Part shown: positions 1 to 11,643 of the stretch, in pieces
Position numbering within the stretch: the stretch's first letter is position 1
Layout of the letters: each line of letters opens with the position of its first letter
From: Argopecten irradians
Taxonomy: Eukaryota; Mollusca; Bivalvia; Pectinida; Pectinidae
Assembly (NCBI RefSeq): GCF_041381155.1
Contig: NC_091147.1
Span: forward strand, 37,388,053-37,452,052
Reading direction: 5' to 3'
DNA length: 64,000 nucleotides
The notes under the pieces: generated by a model
What the model was told of the DNA's origin: nothing
The model's input: the letters and a program-made list of their open reading frames with translations, nothing else
The model's database searches: none
Made by a program: the position numbers and the translations under genes

Positions 1-570
1 ATATCCTCTAAAGTTCAACATTAGAATATTACTATATACATGATGCAATATTATCTGATTTATATGACCCTGGCTGTCGATGGGCCATTAAACACACACG
101 GTAAAAATGTGATTTTTCTTGAGATCATTTTTTCAGAAAAAAAGAAAGAATGACTATTTTGATGCAATTTTTCACTAAAATTCGGTCTGGAATTACTTTT
201 AGAACAACGATATTTTGTTTTATTGTGGAAAACCCAGCTTATTTGATAAAGTTATGAATTATATATCACCTACTGAAGGTATGAAGATGTTACGAGCATA
301 TTCTTTATATGTTAATTAAGTGATGTTACAAGAGAGAAATATTATTTATTCAAAAATCCTTAAAATCAGGAATATAAAGTCGTTAATACATATCTTTAAG
401 CAACCCTGGAAGAAAAATTAACCCGGTGACATATTATTTTTATGCGATTTTTGTGATCAGGGTATACCTAAAATCAAAATATCAAAAAATGAACGAAATC
501 CCTGAGAGGAAACTAAAAGGGACGTACGGTCTACCTTAAACACACGATAAAAATGTGATTTTATTTTCAG
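1..570 (+). other. FARP-like intron (5' end outside window)
   Basis: This is AT-rich intron sequence with no exon seen. At 85-136 it carries a near copy of the acceptor region used at 533-570 (see findings). Confidence 0.6.
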
Positions 571-678
571 AACCAGCTGAGTGGTTACCTGCTGCGGAAG
601 TTCAAAAATAGCAATGGCTGGCAGAAACTGTGGGTAGTGTTCACAAACTTCTGTCTATTTTTCTACAAAACTTACCAG
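571..678 (+). CDS. FARP: FARP-like exon, first half of PH domain
   Basis: The acceptor ttattttcag ends at 570 and the donor gtaatt starts at 679. The 108-bp exon holds 36 whole codons, from NQLSGYLL to FFYKTYQ, so it is phase 0 on both sides. Confidence 0.9.
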
Positions 679-2220
679 GTAATTAACAGAATTTAATGCC
701 TTCAATTCTTTACCTTTGAAAGATATTGAACTGTACTAATCTTAGATTGAGATGAGTTCAAATATGCACTTAGGGGTGTGTTTGTTAAATTAGAATATTA
801 TTATAGTAAGAAGTTTACAATAAATAGATATGGCTGATGTATTATATATTTTATTTGGATTTTAATTAACAGGCCTGTTTTCGTCTTTGCATGTTATAGA
901 GTTATCTCCCTTGCTAGAAAGTATAAATCACAACAACATTATTTTGTAAGCAAAACTCGCTTCGTTTCTTTGAAAAAAGTCATATTCCGCTTGTAAACAA
1001 ATAACGTCAATATTTACCCCCATGTGATGAAGGTGCTCTCAACAAAAGTAACAGAATATTCCTTTATCAGACATCACCAATAAATGTAAATTAACTTTCT
1101 TTCACGGCTACTAATTTTCACGATTTCCATTTCAAAACATGCTGTGTGATTAAATTTCGTGAAATTAAAATTATACGGAAATACCTATGAATTTGATTAT
1201 ACTGTACATGAATTGTGGAAGATAACAATTTACAGAGATGAACCTTTGAAGACAAGTATAACTATCTCCATTATCTTACTGATGTTTCCTAGCTGTTTTA
1301 GCTGGATAGATTTCATATTGCAAACACAAACTCTTTGAACCAGAACTAAAATGAGCTAGACAGAGATATCTCAGGCTTCTCGTCAGATTTCGGCTGGTCA
1401 GTTCTTGGCGAGCTTCCTGCTGAATCAGAAATAAAAAATGAAATAGACAGAGACATCTCTTACTTCTCGTCAGATTTCGGCTTGTCAGCTCTCAGCGAGC
1501 TTCTTGCTGAATCAGAAATTAAAATGAAATAGACAGAGATATCTCAGACTTGTCAGATTTCAGCAAGTTTCTTGCTGACTTTTTTCCTCTTGACATATCC
1601 ATATAAAAATTCTAATACACTTTTTTTGTCAACAAGGATGATTTCCCTCTGGCCAGCCTACCGCTGCTAGGTTACGCTGTAAACACTCCAGAAGAAGAAG
1701 ACGGCATCCATAAAGATCACGTCTTCAAACTCCAGTTCAAGAACCATGTGTACTTCTTCAGGGCAGAGAGCGAGTATACATTTGAGAGGTGAGTTCTGCT
1801 TTAAGGTCAACATCCAAAATATATTTGTAGATTTTGAAAAGTATAGTTTTATTAGCTCACCTGGTCTAATTACTAAAAAAAAAACAAGGTGAGCAATACA
1901 GGCCCTCTGGGCCTCTTGTTGATACTTATAGTACATTGATTAATCAAACAAACAAACAAATATTTCATCTGTTCAGCACAAGACACTTCTAAAAATGATT
2001 TTGATGGAGCAAAGATATCTTCGCAGGATTGTTTCTGAAAAGTTTTGTCTAATGAAGAGCTATGTTTTGAAAATAGATAAACATGTTTATTCTTTTATAT
2101 CAGAGGAAGATTATAGTATTATATATCTATTCCAGGTGGATGGAAGTGATCAACCATGCTACCAACAGTTCTCGCCGCGTACGGCTATTCAGTCGGATGG
2201 ACAGTAACCAGTTGTCATAG
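571..2220 (+). CDS. FARP: FARP1/FARP2-like RhoGEF, C-terminal PH domain (three last exons, partial gene)
   Basis: Three exons join in frame: 571-678 (phase 0), 1637-1788 and 2136-2220, each bounded by AG/GT, ending in TAG at 2218-2220. Together they encode about 114 residues of a pleckstrin homology domain. It starts NQLSGYLLRKFK, contains NGWQKLWVVFTNFCLFFY, DDFPLASLPLLGY, DGIHKDHVFKLQFKNHVYFF and AESEYTFERWMEVI, and ends in SRMDSNQLS. From family knowledge this pattern is the second PH domain of FARP1/FARP2, FERM-DH-PH-PH proteins that link membranes to Rac/Rho-family activation in dendrites and axons. The Trp in the final PH helix (ERWMEVI) is present. The FERM, DH and first PH domains must lie left of the window. 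The tail after the PH domain is very short, so this isoform ends almost at the domain edge. FGD-family PH domains are the main alternative but fit less well. Confidence 0.9.
880..985 (+). repeat. Dispersed repeat with 'gagttatctcccttg' core, copy 1
   Basis: The segment with gtctttgcatg, gttatctcccttg and gcaaaact in order matches the reverse complement of about 9010-9108. The two copies are diverged and in opposite orientations, which marks an old interspersed element. No terminal repeats could be defined. Confidence 0.6.
1348..1575 (+). repeat. About 88-bp tandem triplication in intron
   Basis: Three degenerate direct copies share agacagagatatctcag, cgtcagatttcggct and cttgctgaatcagaaat. 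The third copy is shortened. Confidence 0.8.
1637..1788 (+). CDS. FARP: FARP-like exon, middle of PH domain
   Basis: The acceptor aacaag ends at 1636, after a T-rich tract, and the donor gtgagt starts at 1789. The exon reads DDFPLASLPLLGY to AESEYTFE and leaves two bases of an Arg codon. Confidence 0.9.
1853..1921 (+). repeat. Short relic of a bivalve-type 'gctcacctgg / gggcctcttgtt' repeat
   Basis: The segment begins ttagctcacctggtc and ends aggccctctgggcctcttg. I recall paired ends like these from bivalve genomes. The interior is reduced to an A-run and aaggtgagc. A related tail occurs at about 25793-25812. Confidence 0.5.
2136..2220 (+). CDS. FARP: FARP-like terminal coding exon
   Basis: The acceptor tattccag ends at 2135. 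The first base completes the Arg codon split by the intron, then WMEVINHATNSSRRVRLFSR and a short tail run to TAG at 2218-2220. The 3' UTR follows. Confidence 0.9.
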
Positions 2221-2224
2221 CACC

Positions 2225-2525
2225 AGCCCTTGGCAGCCAATCAGAACCTGTGTCTGCCATAATACTTCTCCTTGTTGGCCAATCAGAACCTGCGTCTGTT
2301 AAAGCTCTAACACTCTGTGACCAATCAGAGGCTGTGTCTTATAAAGCCCTTTGGAAATCACTATGAAGCATTGTTACAGCAACAGCCATTGGTGGCCAAC
2401 CCAAAGTTGTGTCTGCATCGACCAATCAGACGCTGTGTCTCTCATGACACAAGCCGTTGACAGCCAATGAAAACTTGTCATTTTTAGCCCAATCAGGGAC
2501 AACCAATCATAACTAAGAGTGCATA
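2225..2525 (+). repeat. CCAATCA-rich degenerate repeat cluster in FARP-like 3' UTR
   Basis: Just after the stop codon, seven CCAAT motifs occur: about 2237, 2279, 2321, 2422, 2464, 2489 and 2513. Several are followed by gaacctgtgtctg-like sequence, so the block looks like a diverged tandem repeat. CCAAT is the NF-Y site, but position in a 3' UTR gives no proof of regulation. Confidence 0.6.
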
Positions 2526-3195
2526 ATCCGATATTCAGAAACCTACAAAGATAGGATGAGCAAGAAATGAACATAAGAAATGGAATTTTTTTGATTAAGT
2601 TGTGTATCTTGTGAATCAAGTGATTGCTGCAATATTGTTAATCAAGATTCTGAGTGGTAATGTGATTTAATTAAGTCAAACTATATAATTATACACAGAA
2701 ATTGTGTCATATCTGATTACCGTGATACTGGATTAATTATAAAACATATTTTTAGTACAAACGACAGAAATGACTGATTTTGAATGAAGTCGATAATTTG
2801 TAATCCGTTTTGTGTTAATATTATTGTTTACTCTGTACGTCATTTTTATCATCCACCATAGAACATTTATAAGGGAAATATTTTTAATTTTAAGATGATT
2901 TTTAACCCATTAAATTATATACAAGTTTATTAATATATAGAATGTATTTAAGTATTCATTTTTACTCAAGTTATTATAAAGTAAATTCAAAATGGAGTTC
3001 AGAAAAATATCTTCAATATTTAAAGCTGAGATTTGGAGTTTGGAGGTAGACTGTGGGAACTGTTTAATATGGCAATTGTGAAATCTGGGAGTGGAAAAGT
3101 TCAGAAAAATTATAGTTTGTCGTTTTCGACTCAGCAGAATGTTTATATTGCTCTAACACTCTGAAATTGCGTTTTAAACAAGACCTTTAAAACTG

Positions 3196-3285
3196 GACTC
3201 ATCTGCCCCCCCTAGGACATTAATGAACTCTTCCAATTCTACTGGGATGGGAAAGTTCATTATGAAATTAAGGCATGAATGAGTC
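3196..3285 (-). mobile_element. 87-bp TTAA fold-back element, diverged copy a
   Basis: This copy keeps actcat at the left and gttcattatgaaatt with gcatgaatgagt at the right, matching orientation B of the family. It is strongly diverged. Confidence 0.55.
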
Positions 3286-3845
3286 CATTTTGGAATAGTA
3301 CTCAAATTATACATTTCACTATATTTGAACCTGATTTGACTTGTCTAACCTAAAAAAGATTCTACAATACAGGCAGATCTCGCTCTTCATCATTTTTATA
3401 CAATGTACTAATGGTATTCTGTACTTAATGTAATGCATTAGAAACATAACAAACACTTCTCCCCAACTAAGTAATAGCTTTACTGCTGTGAAAATGTTCA
3501 CATTGTCATAATATTGATACGCAGAAACAGTTGAGAAGCAAAGTGAGTAGTCAATAAACTTGATGAAACCTGATGTTGATTGGGACATCATCTATTCCTT
3601 AAACAGAACTTAAGATACAACTTGTTTATAAGTGATAAATGGAGGGTTACCTCCCCTTTAACTATGCATAATATCTGGTGAAAAGCAAAATAAATAGAAG
3701 GTATGTGAGATGTACAATTATAGATGATTATTAGATGTCTAGCTGTAAATTTAGGTAGAAACGTGTTCGTCTGTGGTTTTAAGACTGTCACTGTATAGGT
3801 CCATGGTAAGATATAATCTCAACCCCCTCATGCTTAATGAAATTA

Positions 3846-3930
3846 ATGCAGTCACCTCCTAAGTTTTATTAAGAACTGTACAAGTCGTTGAACTAGAATG
3901 GTCTAAATGTGTCTTAAGGGTGAAATTGTT
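3846..3930 (+). mobile_element. 87-bp TTAA fold-back element, diverged copy b
   Basis: Orientation A: the copy reads cacctcctaag, then ggtctaaatgtgtcttaagg and gtgaaattgtt. It is diverged but colinear with the family consensus. Confidence 0.5.
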
Positions 3931-4019
3931 GAAACAAAACTTTTAAAAAGTTACCATTTGGCATCACAGATTAGGAAATGTTACTTCAACATTTTACGGA
4001 GTTGTAGTTGCCTGCTCTT

Positions 4020-4320
4020 ATGTTATTACAGAGTTGTCTGATCTTGTGTTACCACAAAGTTGTCTGCCCTTGTGTTACCACAAAGTTGTCTGCCCTTGTG
4101 TTACCACAAAGTTGTCTGCCCTTGTGTTACCACAGAGTTGGCTGCTCTTGTGCTATTACAAAGGTATCTGCTCTTGTGTTATTACAGAGTTGTCTGCCCT
4201 TGTGTTACTGCAGAGTTGTCTGCCCTTGTGTTACCACAGAGTTGTCTGATCTTGTGTTTTCAGAGAGTTGTCTGCCCTTGTCTTATCTCAGAGTTCTCTG
4301 CTCCTGTGTTACTAGAGGAG
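4020..4320 (+). repeat. 26-bp minisatellite, about 11 copies
   Basis: The unit starts gttgtctgcccttgtgttac and ends in cacaga or cacaaa. Because 26 is not a multiple of three, all three frames stay open and give overlapping Cys/Leu-rich ORFs, which are repeat artefacts and not genes. Confidence 0.95.
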
Positions 4321-7300
4321 CAGAGAAATTCTGGTATACAAATGAGGAATAGAATCTTAAACTGCTAGGTCTATTCTTGAAACTGTTAGTTAATATAAGC
4401 TGAAGTTGTTTAATAGAAGATTTCACAGATATCTATGTTACTGTGGTCGGACTCTGTATGAACTGATAGGGTGGATGCATCTGTTTTGATTGTGAAGATT
4501 GAAAGAGAACAATCTTTGTAGAGATGTTGACCTGATGTCATTACATACATATATATCATTTAAGGAATGAAACAATCCATTATGGCTCTGTATGGTAAAG
4601 TATTGTTAGCTGTGCTTTCGTCATTATATAGAGCAGGTAAAAAGTTGACAATGCTGAGTACAGATACCGTACTTAGGATAATCATCATATCAAACAATAA
4701 AAGTCACAAAATACCGTTATAGCAGTGTTTAAATGTACATTTAATTATTGTATTTTAGATGGTTTGTAATATTACACTAGTCATATTTTTAACAAATACA
4801 TGTATTATCACAAAATGTTTATTTTATACAAATGTTAATTAATCATTCGTTTACTGTTGATGCCATGGCTGGTCTGCTGAATTAAGGGACACCAAAGATT
4901 GTTTGTATGTTTTGTAAGCTGTTTAGCAGTGTAACAGGGTGTACACAAGACTTTGTATATTGTATAGCCAGTTAACTTCGCGGGAATGATATTTTCACGA
5001 TTTTGTAGGGCATTGCTATGATCATGAAAATTTGATCTGCAAATTTTTGAGAAAGGGCTGATTCATATATACCCTTAAAGCCAAACCACAAAAGTGTAAA
5101 ACGGCTAAAATTTAATTTTGCTTTTAGTTCAAATCGTGAAAGTAATCTGCTTTATGGTAAGATGTGAACACATTCTCTTGAACTTTTCATCTATTTTGAA
5201 TCAATTATTGAATGCAAAAAGGCAAAGGATGTTTTATTGAAACCTGGCTAGAAAATAATGAATCCAACTCAGACCCAATTCTTCAATATAAAAAGAAAAA
5301 TTAAAGTTACATGAAAATGTGAAATCTTCATAGTAAATTTTTCAGAAGTTCAAAATAACTCAATTTTAGTCCATATTTTTCTATGAAGTAAAACAGACTT
5401 ATATTCTTGTGTTAGAAACAGTTTAATGATGTTTTAATTTTCCGTAGCCGATAAAATAGAAAATAATATTCTATACCTAATAAAATGTGTGAAACACCGT
5501 TTAGGGTCTTAGTTCAAATTTGGTTGTTCAGCATACATGTACTATTGTATGCATTTTGGATTCATTTTCCTTATAATTGGTAAGAATTTTTTATCTTATA
5601 CATGTGTATTGGTGAAAGCTGTAATGTAGCATGGAATGGGTTTTTTCATTTACCAGGGAGGTTTGGGGTGTAAATTAGAGAAAGTCAACAACAAAAGTGC
5701 TTTGATGTTAATTGTTTAAATTGATAATGCAAATTTAAGATCACAAATGAAAATCTTATTTCCCCCTAAAGCTAGTTTTGATATATCACTAGATGAGGCT
5801 GACAAAGAGTTTGTGTTATGTTTGATTACAGTCAACCAACTTATTTTGTGTGTGGTAAAATTTTGCATAAATATTACAAAATTAACTCCTGGGAAAAGGT
5901 CGTTAAGCGAGCGCAAAATTAGATTGCCGCGAAAATGAGTCTATTTACTGTAATTTGTCGTCTAGTACATGTACATGTTATGAACCACCTTTGTTATGAT
6001 GTCAAACTACCAAACACAAGCTACATTTCAATGTTAAATATCAAGTATATCTAAAGTTGTCTTTTGTATTATAAAATACTTCAACATGTACTATAATGTA
6101 CAGTACTTAATTTGTATATATGTATTATTTTTAAACCAATTTTAGTGTAAAACATTTGTACATTGTATACGATAATTAATGTTAAATTTGTTGTGTGTAA
6201 ATTCCTGATCCAAGCATTTTTTTCTTTTTACTCGATACTGCAGGCTTTTAAGTTTTTAGCTTATTTTACTTTACATATTTATTATGTGCAAAAAAAAATT
6301 TGTGATTGTCTCCCTTGGTGTAAAGAGGGAAAATGTGGTGTTCAAAACTGATGCAAGAGTGTCTGAATTGTTTCATTGTGTTTAATTGTGAGTCCTCTTT
6401 GTTTAATCCATGGTGACTTTAAACAGTTCTTAGATTATTCCGATGTGTATTTATAAAAAAATTTAAAAGCATGTACACTATATGATGAAAATACTAACGA
6501 TGGAAAACTAAAATGTACACATTTAGAAAAAAATAGCACAAAAACGCTTGTTTTCTTTATATGATTGTTTTCTAATTACAAATTTAAATTCAAAATCTGC
6601 ATTAAGATTTGTCTTAACTAAAAACAATTAGAATTAAAGGTAAATATAAAGATTTTTTTGGGGTAGTTATATGACTATATGCTACTGCCATATATATGTG
6701 CAAATGTGTAGTCTTCAGATATGCATTTCATAATTATTACATTTATCTTGTGCCATTTCGAACAAAAAAATATCTTTTAGATTAATTTGTATTTTGACAA
6801 CATATAAGCATAATTATTATATTACTGAACTGTAGAAGAATCATATGAGGCAAATTAATTTGGTGATTTTGTCATTTGTTAGAATATTTGGTAAAAAGAA
6901 AATGAATTACTGAAGATTCTAATTTGGTGACACTTTATCTTCAGGTTTTACGTTGACACTGTATACATATAATATCACAGGTGAATAAGATCAATGTATA
7001 TTATTTTCTGGGTTATGCATTTTGAAGGAGATGTGCATCTTTATTAACTTTAATATATTTTGCATATTTAATGATATGGTTAAAGTTAGTGTTATGCATC
7101 ATCGGAAACCCACGCTTGATTGCACTTTGTGTGCTATGATGGTGTTACTAACTTCAAGCAAATGACGCTAACATTGAATTGAATTATAAAACAACCTATT
7201 CCACCATACATTGGAATAGTGTTATGATAATATTGAGTATTCAGATATTTAGGGAATATCTCCCCTTACTATACAGATTGACAGAGTTATTTCCCTTTAA

Positions 7301-7370
7301 TTGGTGCTGACCTTGTAACGTAAAGATTGTTTAACCATTTGTACTTCCCTTTGTATTTAAACTCCTGTGC
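4321..7370 (+). other. Intergenic or long 3' UTR, no gene seen
   Basis: The sequence is AT-rich with scattered AATAAA (near 4693 and 5483) and no coding-like ORF. Only short ORFs of 60-70 codons occur, without domain features. Confidence 0.5.
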
Positions 7371-7374
7371 ATTA

Positions 7375-7461
7375 AACTCATTCACCCCTGAATATACATT
7401 TAGACTCTTCTAAATCAAAGACTAGACCAGTCCATTATGAAATTTTAGGGGTGAATGAGTT
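7375..7461 (-). mobile_element. 87-bp TTAA fold-back element, copy c
   Basis: One of the best copies. The left end is actcattcacccctgaa and the right end aggggtgaatgagtt, an inverted repeat. TTAA precedes and TTAA-like bases follow. The interior contains tagactcttctaaatcaaag and gaccagtccattatgaaatt. Confidence 0.85.
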
Positions 7462-7487
7462 AAAACAGGACATAAATGTTTTGGTTG

Positions 7488-7574
7488 AACTCATTCACCC
7501 CTGAAGACACATTTAGGCTCTTCTGAATCAAAGACAAGACCAGTCCATTTTGAAATTTCAGGGATGAATGAGTT
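7488..7574 (-). mobile_element. 87-bp TTAA fold-back element, copy d
   Basis: This copy is only 26 bp from copy c and in the same orientation. It has terminal aactcattcacccctgaag and tttcagggatgaatgagtt. The right flank is TTAC in place of TTAA. Confidence 0.85.
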
Positions 7575-7846
7575 ACTCATTATCTACATATTTACTATCT
7601 TGGTGAAAAAATCTGTATTATTAATCATTAGAGGTGTACGTGATTAACTGTTAATTGTTAATATATCATATTAATCCGATGGTTCCGAAGTTAATACTGT
7701 AGTGACTGTGACTATAGAAAAATCGGCAGAAAAGTTGGACTAATACCACATATGTTACACATACACATATACATAGAGCTCGTGGTGCATGTGTTTGTAC
7801 ATGTGTGTATGATAGAAGAGACATTTATTTCATCAGCTAATCACAA

Positions 7847-7942
7847 ACACAGGGATCTGACACAAATTTCCAACCAACAGTATGTTTTATACTATAATAC
7901 ATATATACTGTTGGTTGGAAGTCTTTGTCAGGTCCCTGTGAT
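7847..7942 (+). repeat. Long hairpin, 36-bp arms and about 20-nt loop
   Basis: The arm starting cacagggatctgacac pairs with the arm ending gtcaggtccctgtg, with four mismatches over 36 bp. The loop is about 20 nt. It could be a fold-back transposon relic or a microRNA-like precursor. The terminus gtgccaggtccctgtg recurs near 18720. Confidence 0.75.
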
Positions 7943-9009
7943 CATGAATATTTTGTCTTTATTTATCGACACATGCCCGCTAAAAAACAATAAAATTGTC
8001 ATCAAGACATGTGAAGAAAACTTTTTTTATTTTGATCTCTTAGTCCTACATCATATTTGATCCAGAAATTAATTTTGATATAAATTCATCAGATTTCTTT
8101 TACTCCCTGTGTTGTTAAAATGGTTCAAAGGAAGCATGCATTTTATCTATTTATGGAGTTTTTCATTGTTGCTTCTCTTAACAAAAATATCAGTCTTATT
8201 GAAGTCTTATTGATAATTGTTTGCTAATGCTAAACTTAAAATGTCAGGCTTTGTACATCTTTAAAATATTAATAGGTGTTATTCTGTGTTTTCTGCTTCA
8301 TTTTGTTTACATTATCAATCTCCTTCATTAAAAGGTTTGATTTCTTTTATTAAGAACTTCAGGGCTGGTTCAGTTTGTAGCAGCAATCTTTTGAGATAGT
8401 GTTTTTTACATGTGTCCCAAAATGTCATGTGCGAACATGTCTGCCAAACATTTAGTGTTTGTTTCGGTCCGTGTAGTATATGTGAATGGATATCGTGGAT
8501 GACAAAGCCCAGACTGCCCGTCATTATTCTACATCCCCGACGACCTATAATACATTATGTCCCATGTACAGATTCCGTATAACTGTTCCAGTGAACATCC
8601 CCCTCGGCCATTAGTACTAGCACAAACAGTGTAAAAATTAATGTGGTACACCACTAGATTTATCATATGGAGTACAAAATTGGTACACCTCTGCCTCCAT
8701 TGTATATGTATCATTGTTATCATTTGTACTCATATCAAAAGGTGTAGAAATAAAGAAAATCCATCAAATACAAACTTTTGTGTCGACTCGTAATTTAAGC
8801 TGGAAGGAACGCGAAAAGGGAATTCCTACAGAAGTACATCATGTGACTGGATACTGATTTCTGATTGGTTACACACCTGGTTACTATGCTGCAAAAGTGC
8901 CGCTATACTCGGGTACTATTGAAGTTTTGCAAGATTGAACATTAATATATTCCATTGTTGCATATTAAAGAGTTAGCTGCCCTTGCGGGTATGTATTGAT
9001 TGTAATATC

Positions 9010-9108
9010 GTGTGTTTGCAATCAAAACGAGAAAACGATGATAGTTTTGCTCACAAAACAATAACGATACCTTCCAAGGGAGATAATTCTGTATCATGCA
9101 AAGACAGA
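9010..9108 (-). repeat. Dispersed repeat with 'gagttatctcccttg' core, copy 2
   Basis: On the minus strand this reads gtctttgcatg, attatctcccttgg and gagcaaaact in order, matching copy 1 at 880-985. Confidence 0.6.
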
Positions 9109-10238
9109 ATTTTTACATCACTTGCATGACATCATATTGGGCTGGACGATGATGAATCATTCTGATTGGCTACACATATGTGTGCAACAAAAGCTAGAAT
9201 TCTGAAGTAAGAAATTAAATTTAAAGGCGAATATCCAACAAATGTGAGGGTAATGTACTAAGTCAATATGACCTTTTAATACTGAATTTGAAAATACTCG
9301 TATAACTGTAAACAAACTCTCTTTCGTGTGCGATTTACTTTCGGGACCCTAGTAAATCGCAAAAGTTCATCTCAGTTAATGAATATCAACTTCTTTTATC
9401 TTGTTAAGAATTTTCATTCAATGTTTTAATCCGAAAATGCGGACTTGGTTTGAAATTGAAAATGCAAAATTTAGTGGCCATAAAAGAAAGACTACTAACA
9501 ACTGTCATGTTTATGCTTGAACTGTTCAGAAAAGAATGAAGTGCTGTCAGGACTCGCGAACGACACAAAAAAAATGGCTGCCCGCAGGATATTTGCAGCA
9601 CAAATAACAACTTGTTTCATAATATCTCCTATAGGAAATTTACACTCATTTAAGATCCTTCTCTTACAGGACTAGATATCAAATTACATCTACAGACAAA
9701 GTATAACACAAGTCAAAAATCATTACACAGGTCATATTTTATTTTCATTTTTGCATATACTTGTAAAAAATCTGATGTTTAGAATTTGCATATAAAAAAC
9801 TTAAAACATTATTTAATACTTTTGAAAAAATAACTATGGGGTGTTTCCAACAACCACTAGTTCTGAAAACTTTTTTTTTTTATTTTCAATTATCGCAAGC
9901 GATCATGTACAGTATAGATAGATAACACCGTAACTGTTGTATTTATAGACAATACTTGTCTGTACTAATCAGGGTTTAATTGCGCTGGGTTCAAAGATTA
10001 TTTTCTGTATTTTAAAAGTCTCATACCAACAAAAGCTTGAAACTGTAAGCGTACAAATTTGAACACAAAAGTGATTTTGAAGAGCTTAGTGCAATGATGA
10101 ATTCACGCAATCACCATGATGGCTGTAAAACAATATACAGAAAATTCAATTAGAACAACCATATTTAACAGCAGCATTTCTGGCAGAAAAATACACTTAA
10201 ATAAAATTACTGCTAAATTAGATACATTAACAATTAAC

Positions 10239-10275
10239 GACAAGATTCACTAGGGTCTATGAAGTGAATCTTGTC
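10239..10275. repeat. Perfect 13-bp stem hairpin
   Basis: gacaagattcact at 10239-10251 is inverted perfectly at 10263-10275 around an 11-nt loop. It lies just left of a fold-back element. Confidence 0.7.
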
Positions 10276-10289
10276 TTGAAGACGTCAAA

Positions 10290-10458
10290 CCAATATGAGG
10301 GTTTCGAGATCCCAAAACGACGTGAGTAAAGTACAATTTACTGTCGATTAGTCCCACTTTCCGGTGATTATGACGTCACGAAACTCAAGTCAAATGACAA
10401 CCTCATAATCACTGGAAGGTCGGACTTATCGACGGTAAATGGTACTTTACCCACGTAT
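10290..10458. mobile_element. Fold-back MITE family 2, copy 1 (about 52-bp arms)
   Basis: The left arm, about 10319-10373 (agtaaagtacaatttactg, gattagtccca), pairs with the right arm, about 10401-10456 (tcggacttatcgacggtaa). The spacer is short and contains TGACGTCA. The upstream gggtttcgagatccc also matches copy 2 at 21604-22012. Confidence 0.8.
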
Positions 10459-10975
10459 TAAGCCAGTTGTACTACTGATGCAGACATTTTCATGGATCAC
10501 TTCGACACGTAATGGGAAAATCATACCGATATGCTCTGACCCTGACACCAGACTTAGACATCATGAGAGACAGATATCTGAATCTTTCATAATGTCTATG
10601 TTTGTTGCCAGGGCCAGTATCTCGGGCTAGGAAAAAGGAACAAACTTTACAACATGCAATTGTAAAAATATCTCGTATTAGGGGTAAAAACCAATATAAG
10701 TGGAATCATTTGAAGTACATGTACATAAATTTGGCACAAATAGAACGGTATCACCACTGTATGCCGAACCATTTAGGTTAAAATCACATTTCATGGATAA
10801 TTCAAGGTTACACACATACACAACCTTCAATACATCAAAATGGTAAAATATAAATACACCAAGGTTTTCAAAACACACACACATTTCCTTAATTTACATT
10901 ATTTTACCTACGATAGTTATTTCATACAAAAATATTGTATTTATATACTGATTTCACAAATTTTCTTACATGCCA

Positions 10976-10981
10976 TTTATT
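10976..10981 (-). terminator. Candidate polyadenylation signal of TMEM254-like gene
   Basis: TTTATT on the plus strand reads AATAAA on the minus strand, about 550 bp past the distal stop codon. This is position evidence only. Confidence 0.35.
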
Positions 10982-11270
10982 TGAGCATACCAAATGAAAA
11001 TCTGCAACTTTTTATAGGATTTGAACATTCAAAAAGATTTCATCTAAAAAAAAAATGAATATGGGAAACCATGTAAATTAATCTGTGATCTATCGAATGC
11101 AAAACAGATGAGGGAACACTATCAAGTAATATATATACATACTTAAAATACATATATCTAAAAAAAAATTTCTTTTGTTCTTTCCAAAATAAATAAATAA
11201 CTTAATTATATTACATATTTCACTGAATGAAAATGTTAAAATGTTACAATTTACAAATTAATAATCAAAT

Positions 11271-11497
11271 TGAGACAATCACATCTATTCACTGAAGTTT
11301 TAACAAATTACCATCGTTTTTGTAATAAACATCCTCGATCAGCCCTCGTGCATAAATTCAGCGTTCAGTCTCCAATTATTGTTGATGGAGACAATACCAT
11401 CTATTCACCAAAGCTAAATAAATACCGCCATTTTTCTAATAAATGTGCTCGATCAGCCCTCATGCGTACATATTCAGCATCCAGTCTCGTATTGTTG
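11271..11497. repeat. Older imperfect about 115-bp tandem duplication
   Basis: Units at about 11271-11381 and 11386-11497 share catctattcac, taataaa, tcgatcagccctc and cagtctc at matching spacing. They are clearly diverged, so they predate the 1.47-kb duplication. They lie in the TMEM254-like 3' UTR. Confidence 0.75.
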
Positions 11498-11534
11498 ATT
11501 AGCACTATACATACATCCACTCTTACTCCAGGCC

Positions 11535-11643
11535 TTAATCACCACGAGGTTTGTATTGCCGTAGAAGGGACAAAGAAGCCACTCCAAAGAGGAAGGTTTG
11601 AAATGTCCATTTCTTCGTCGCCGACGATGATAAACCAAAACGA
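11535..11643 (-). CDS. TMEM254: TMEM254-like exon 4, distal duplicate (stop codon)
   Basis: This is the same 109-bp coding exon as 13007-13115, with TAA at 11537-11535. Here the natural 3' flank is kept, and a minus-strand AATAAA lies at about 10981-10976. Confidence 0.7.

Larger units (their letters stand above)
679..1636 (+). other. FARP-like intron with repeats
   Basis: The intron carries a dispersed-element copy at about 880-985 and an 88-bp triplication at 1348-1575. No coding exon was found. Confidence 0.6.
2221..4007 (+). other. FARP-like 3' UTR or downstream flank
   Basis: AT-rich sequence without a supported gene follows the stop codon. AATAAA occurs near 3689, so the transcript may end about there, or further right. 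The CCAATCA cluster and two relics of the 87-bp fold-back family lie inside. Confidence 0.4.
7575..10236. other. Intergenic DNA, no supported gene
   Basis: Apart from the hairpin and the dispersed repeat listed separately, no gene is visible. AATAAA occurs near 8747, a possible distal end for the FARP-like transcript. Confidence 0.5.

Noticed and set aside
4008..4368. Three overlapping Cys/Leu-rich ORFs of 70-114 codons
   Set aside because: They are readings of a 26-bp minisatellite in all three frames, with no start or splice context.
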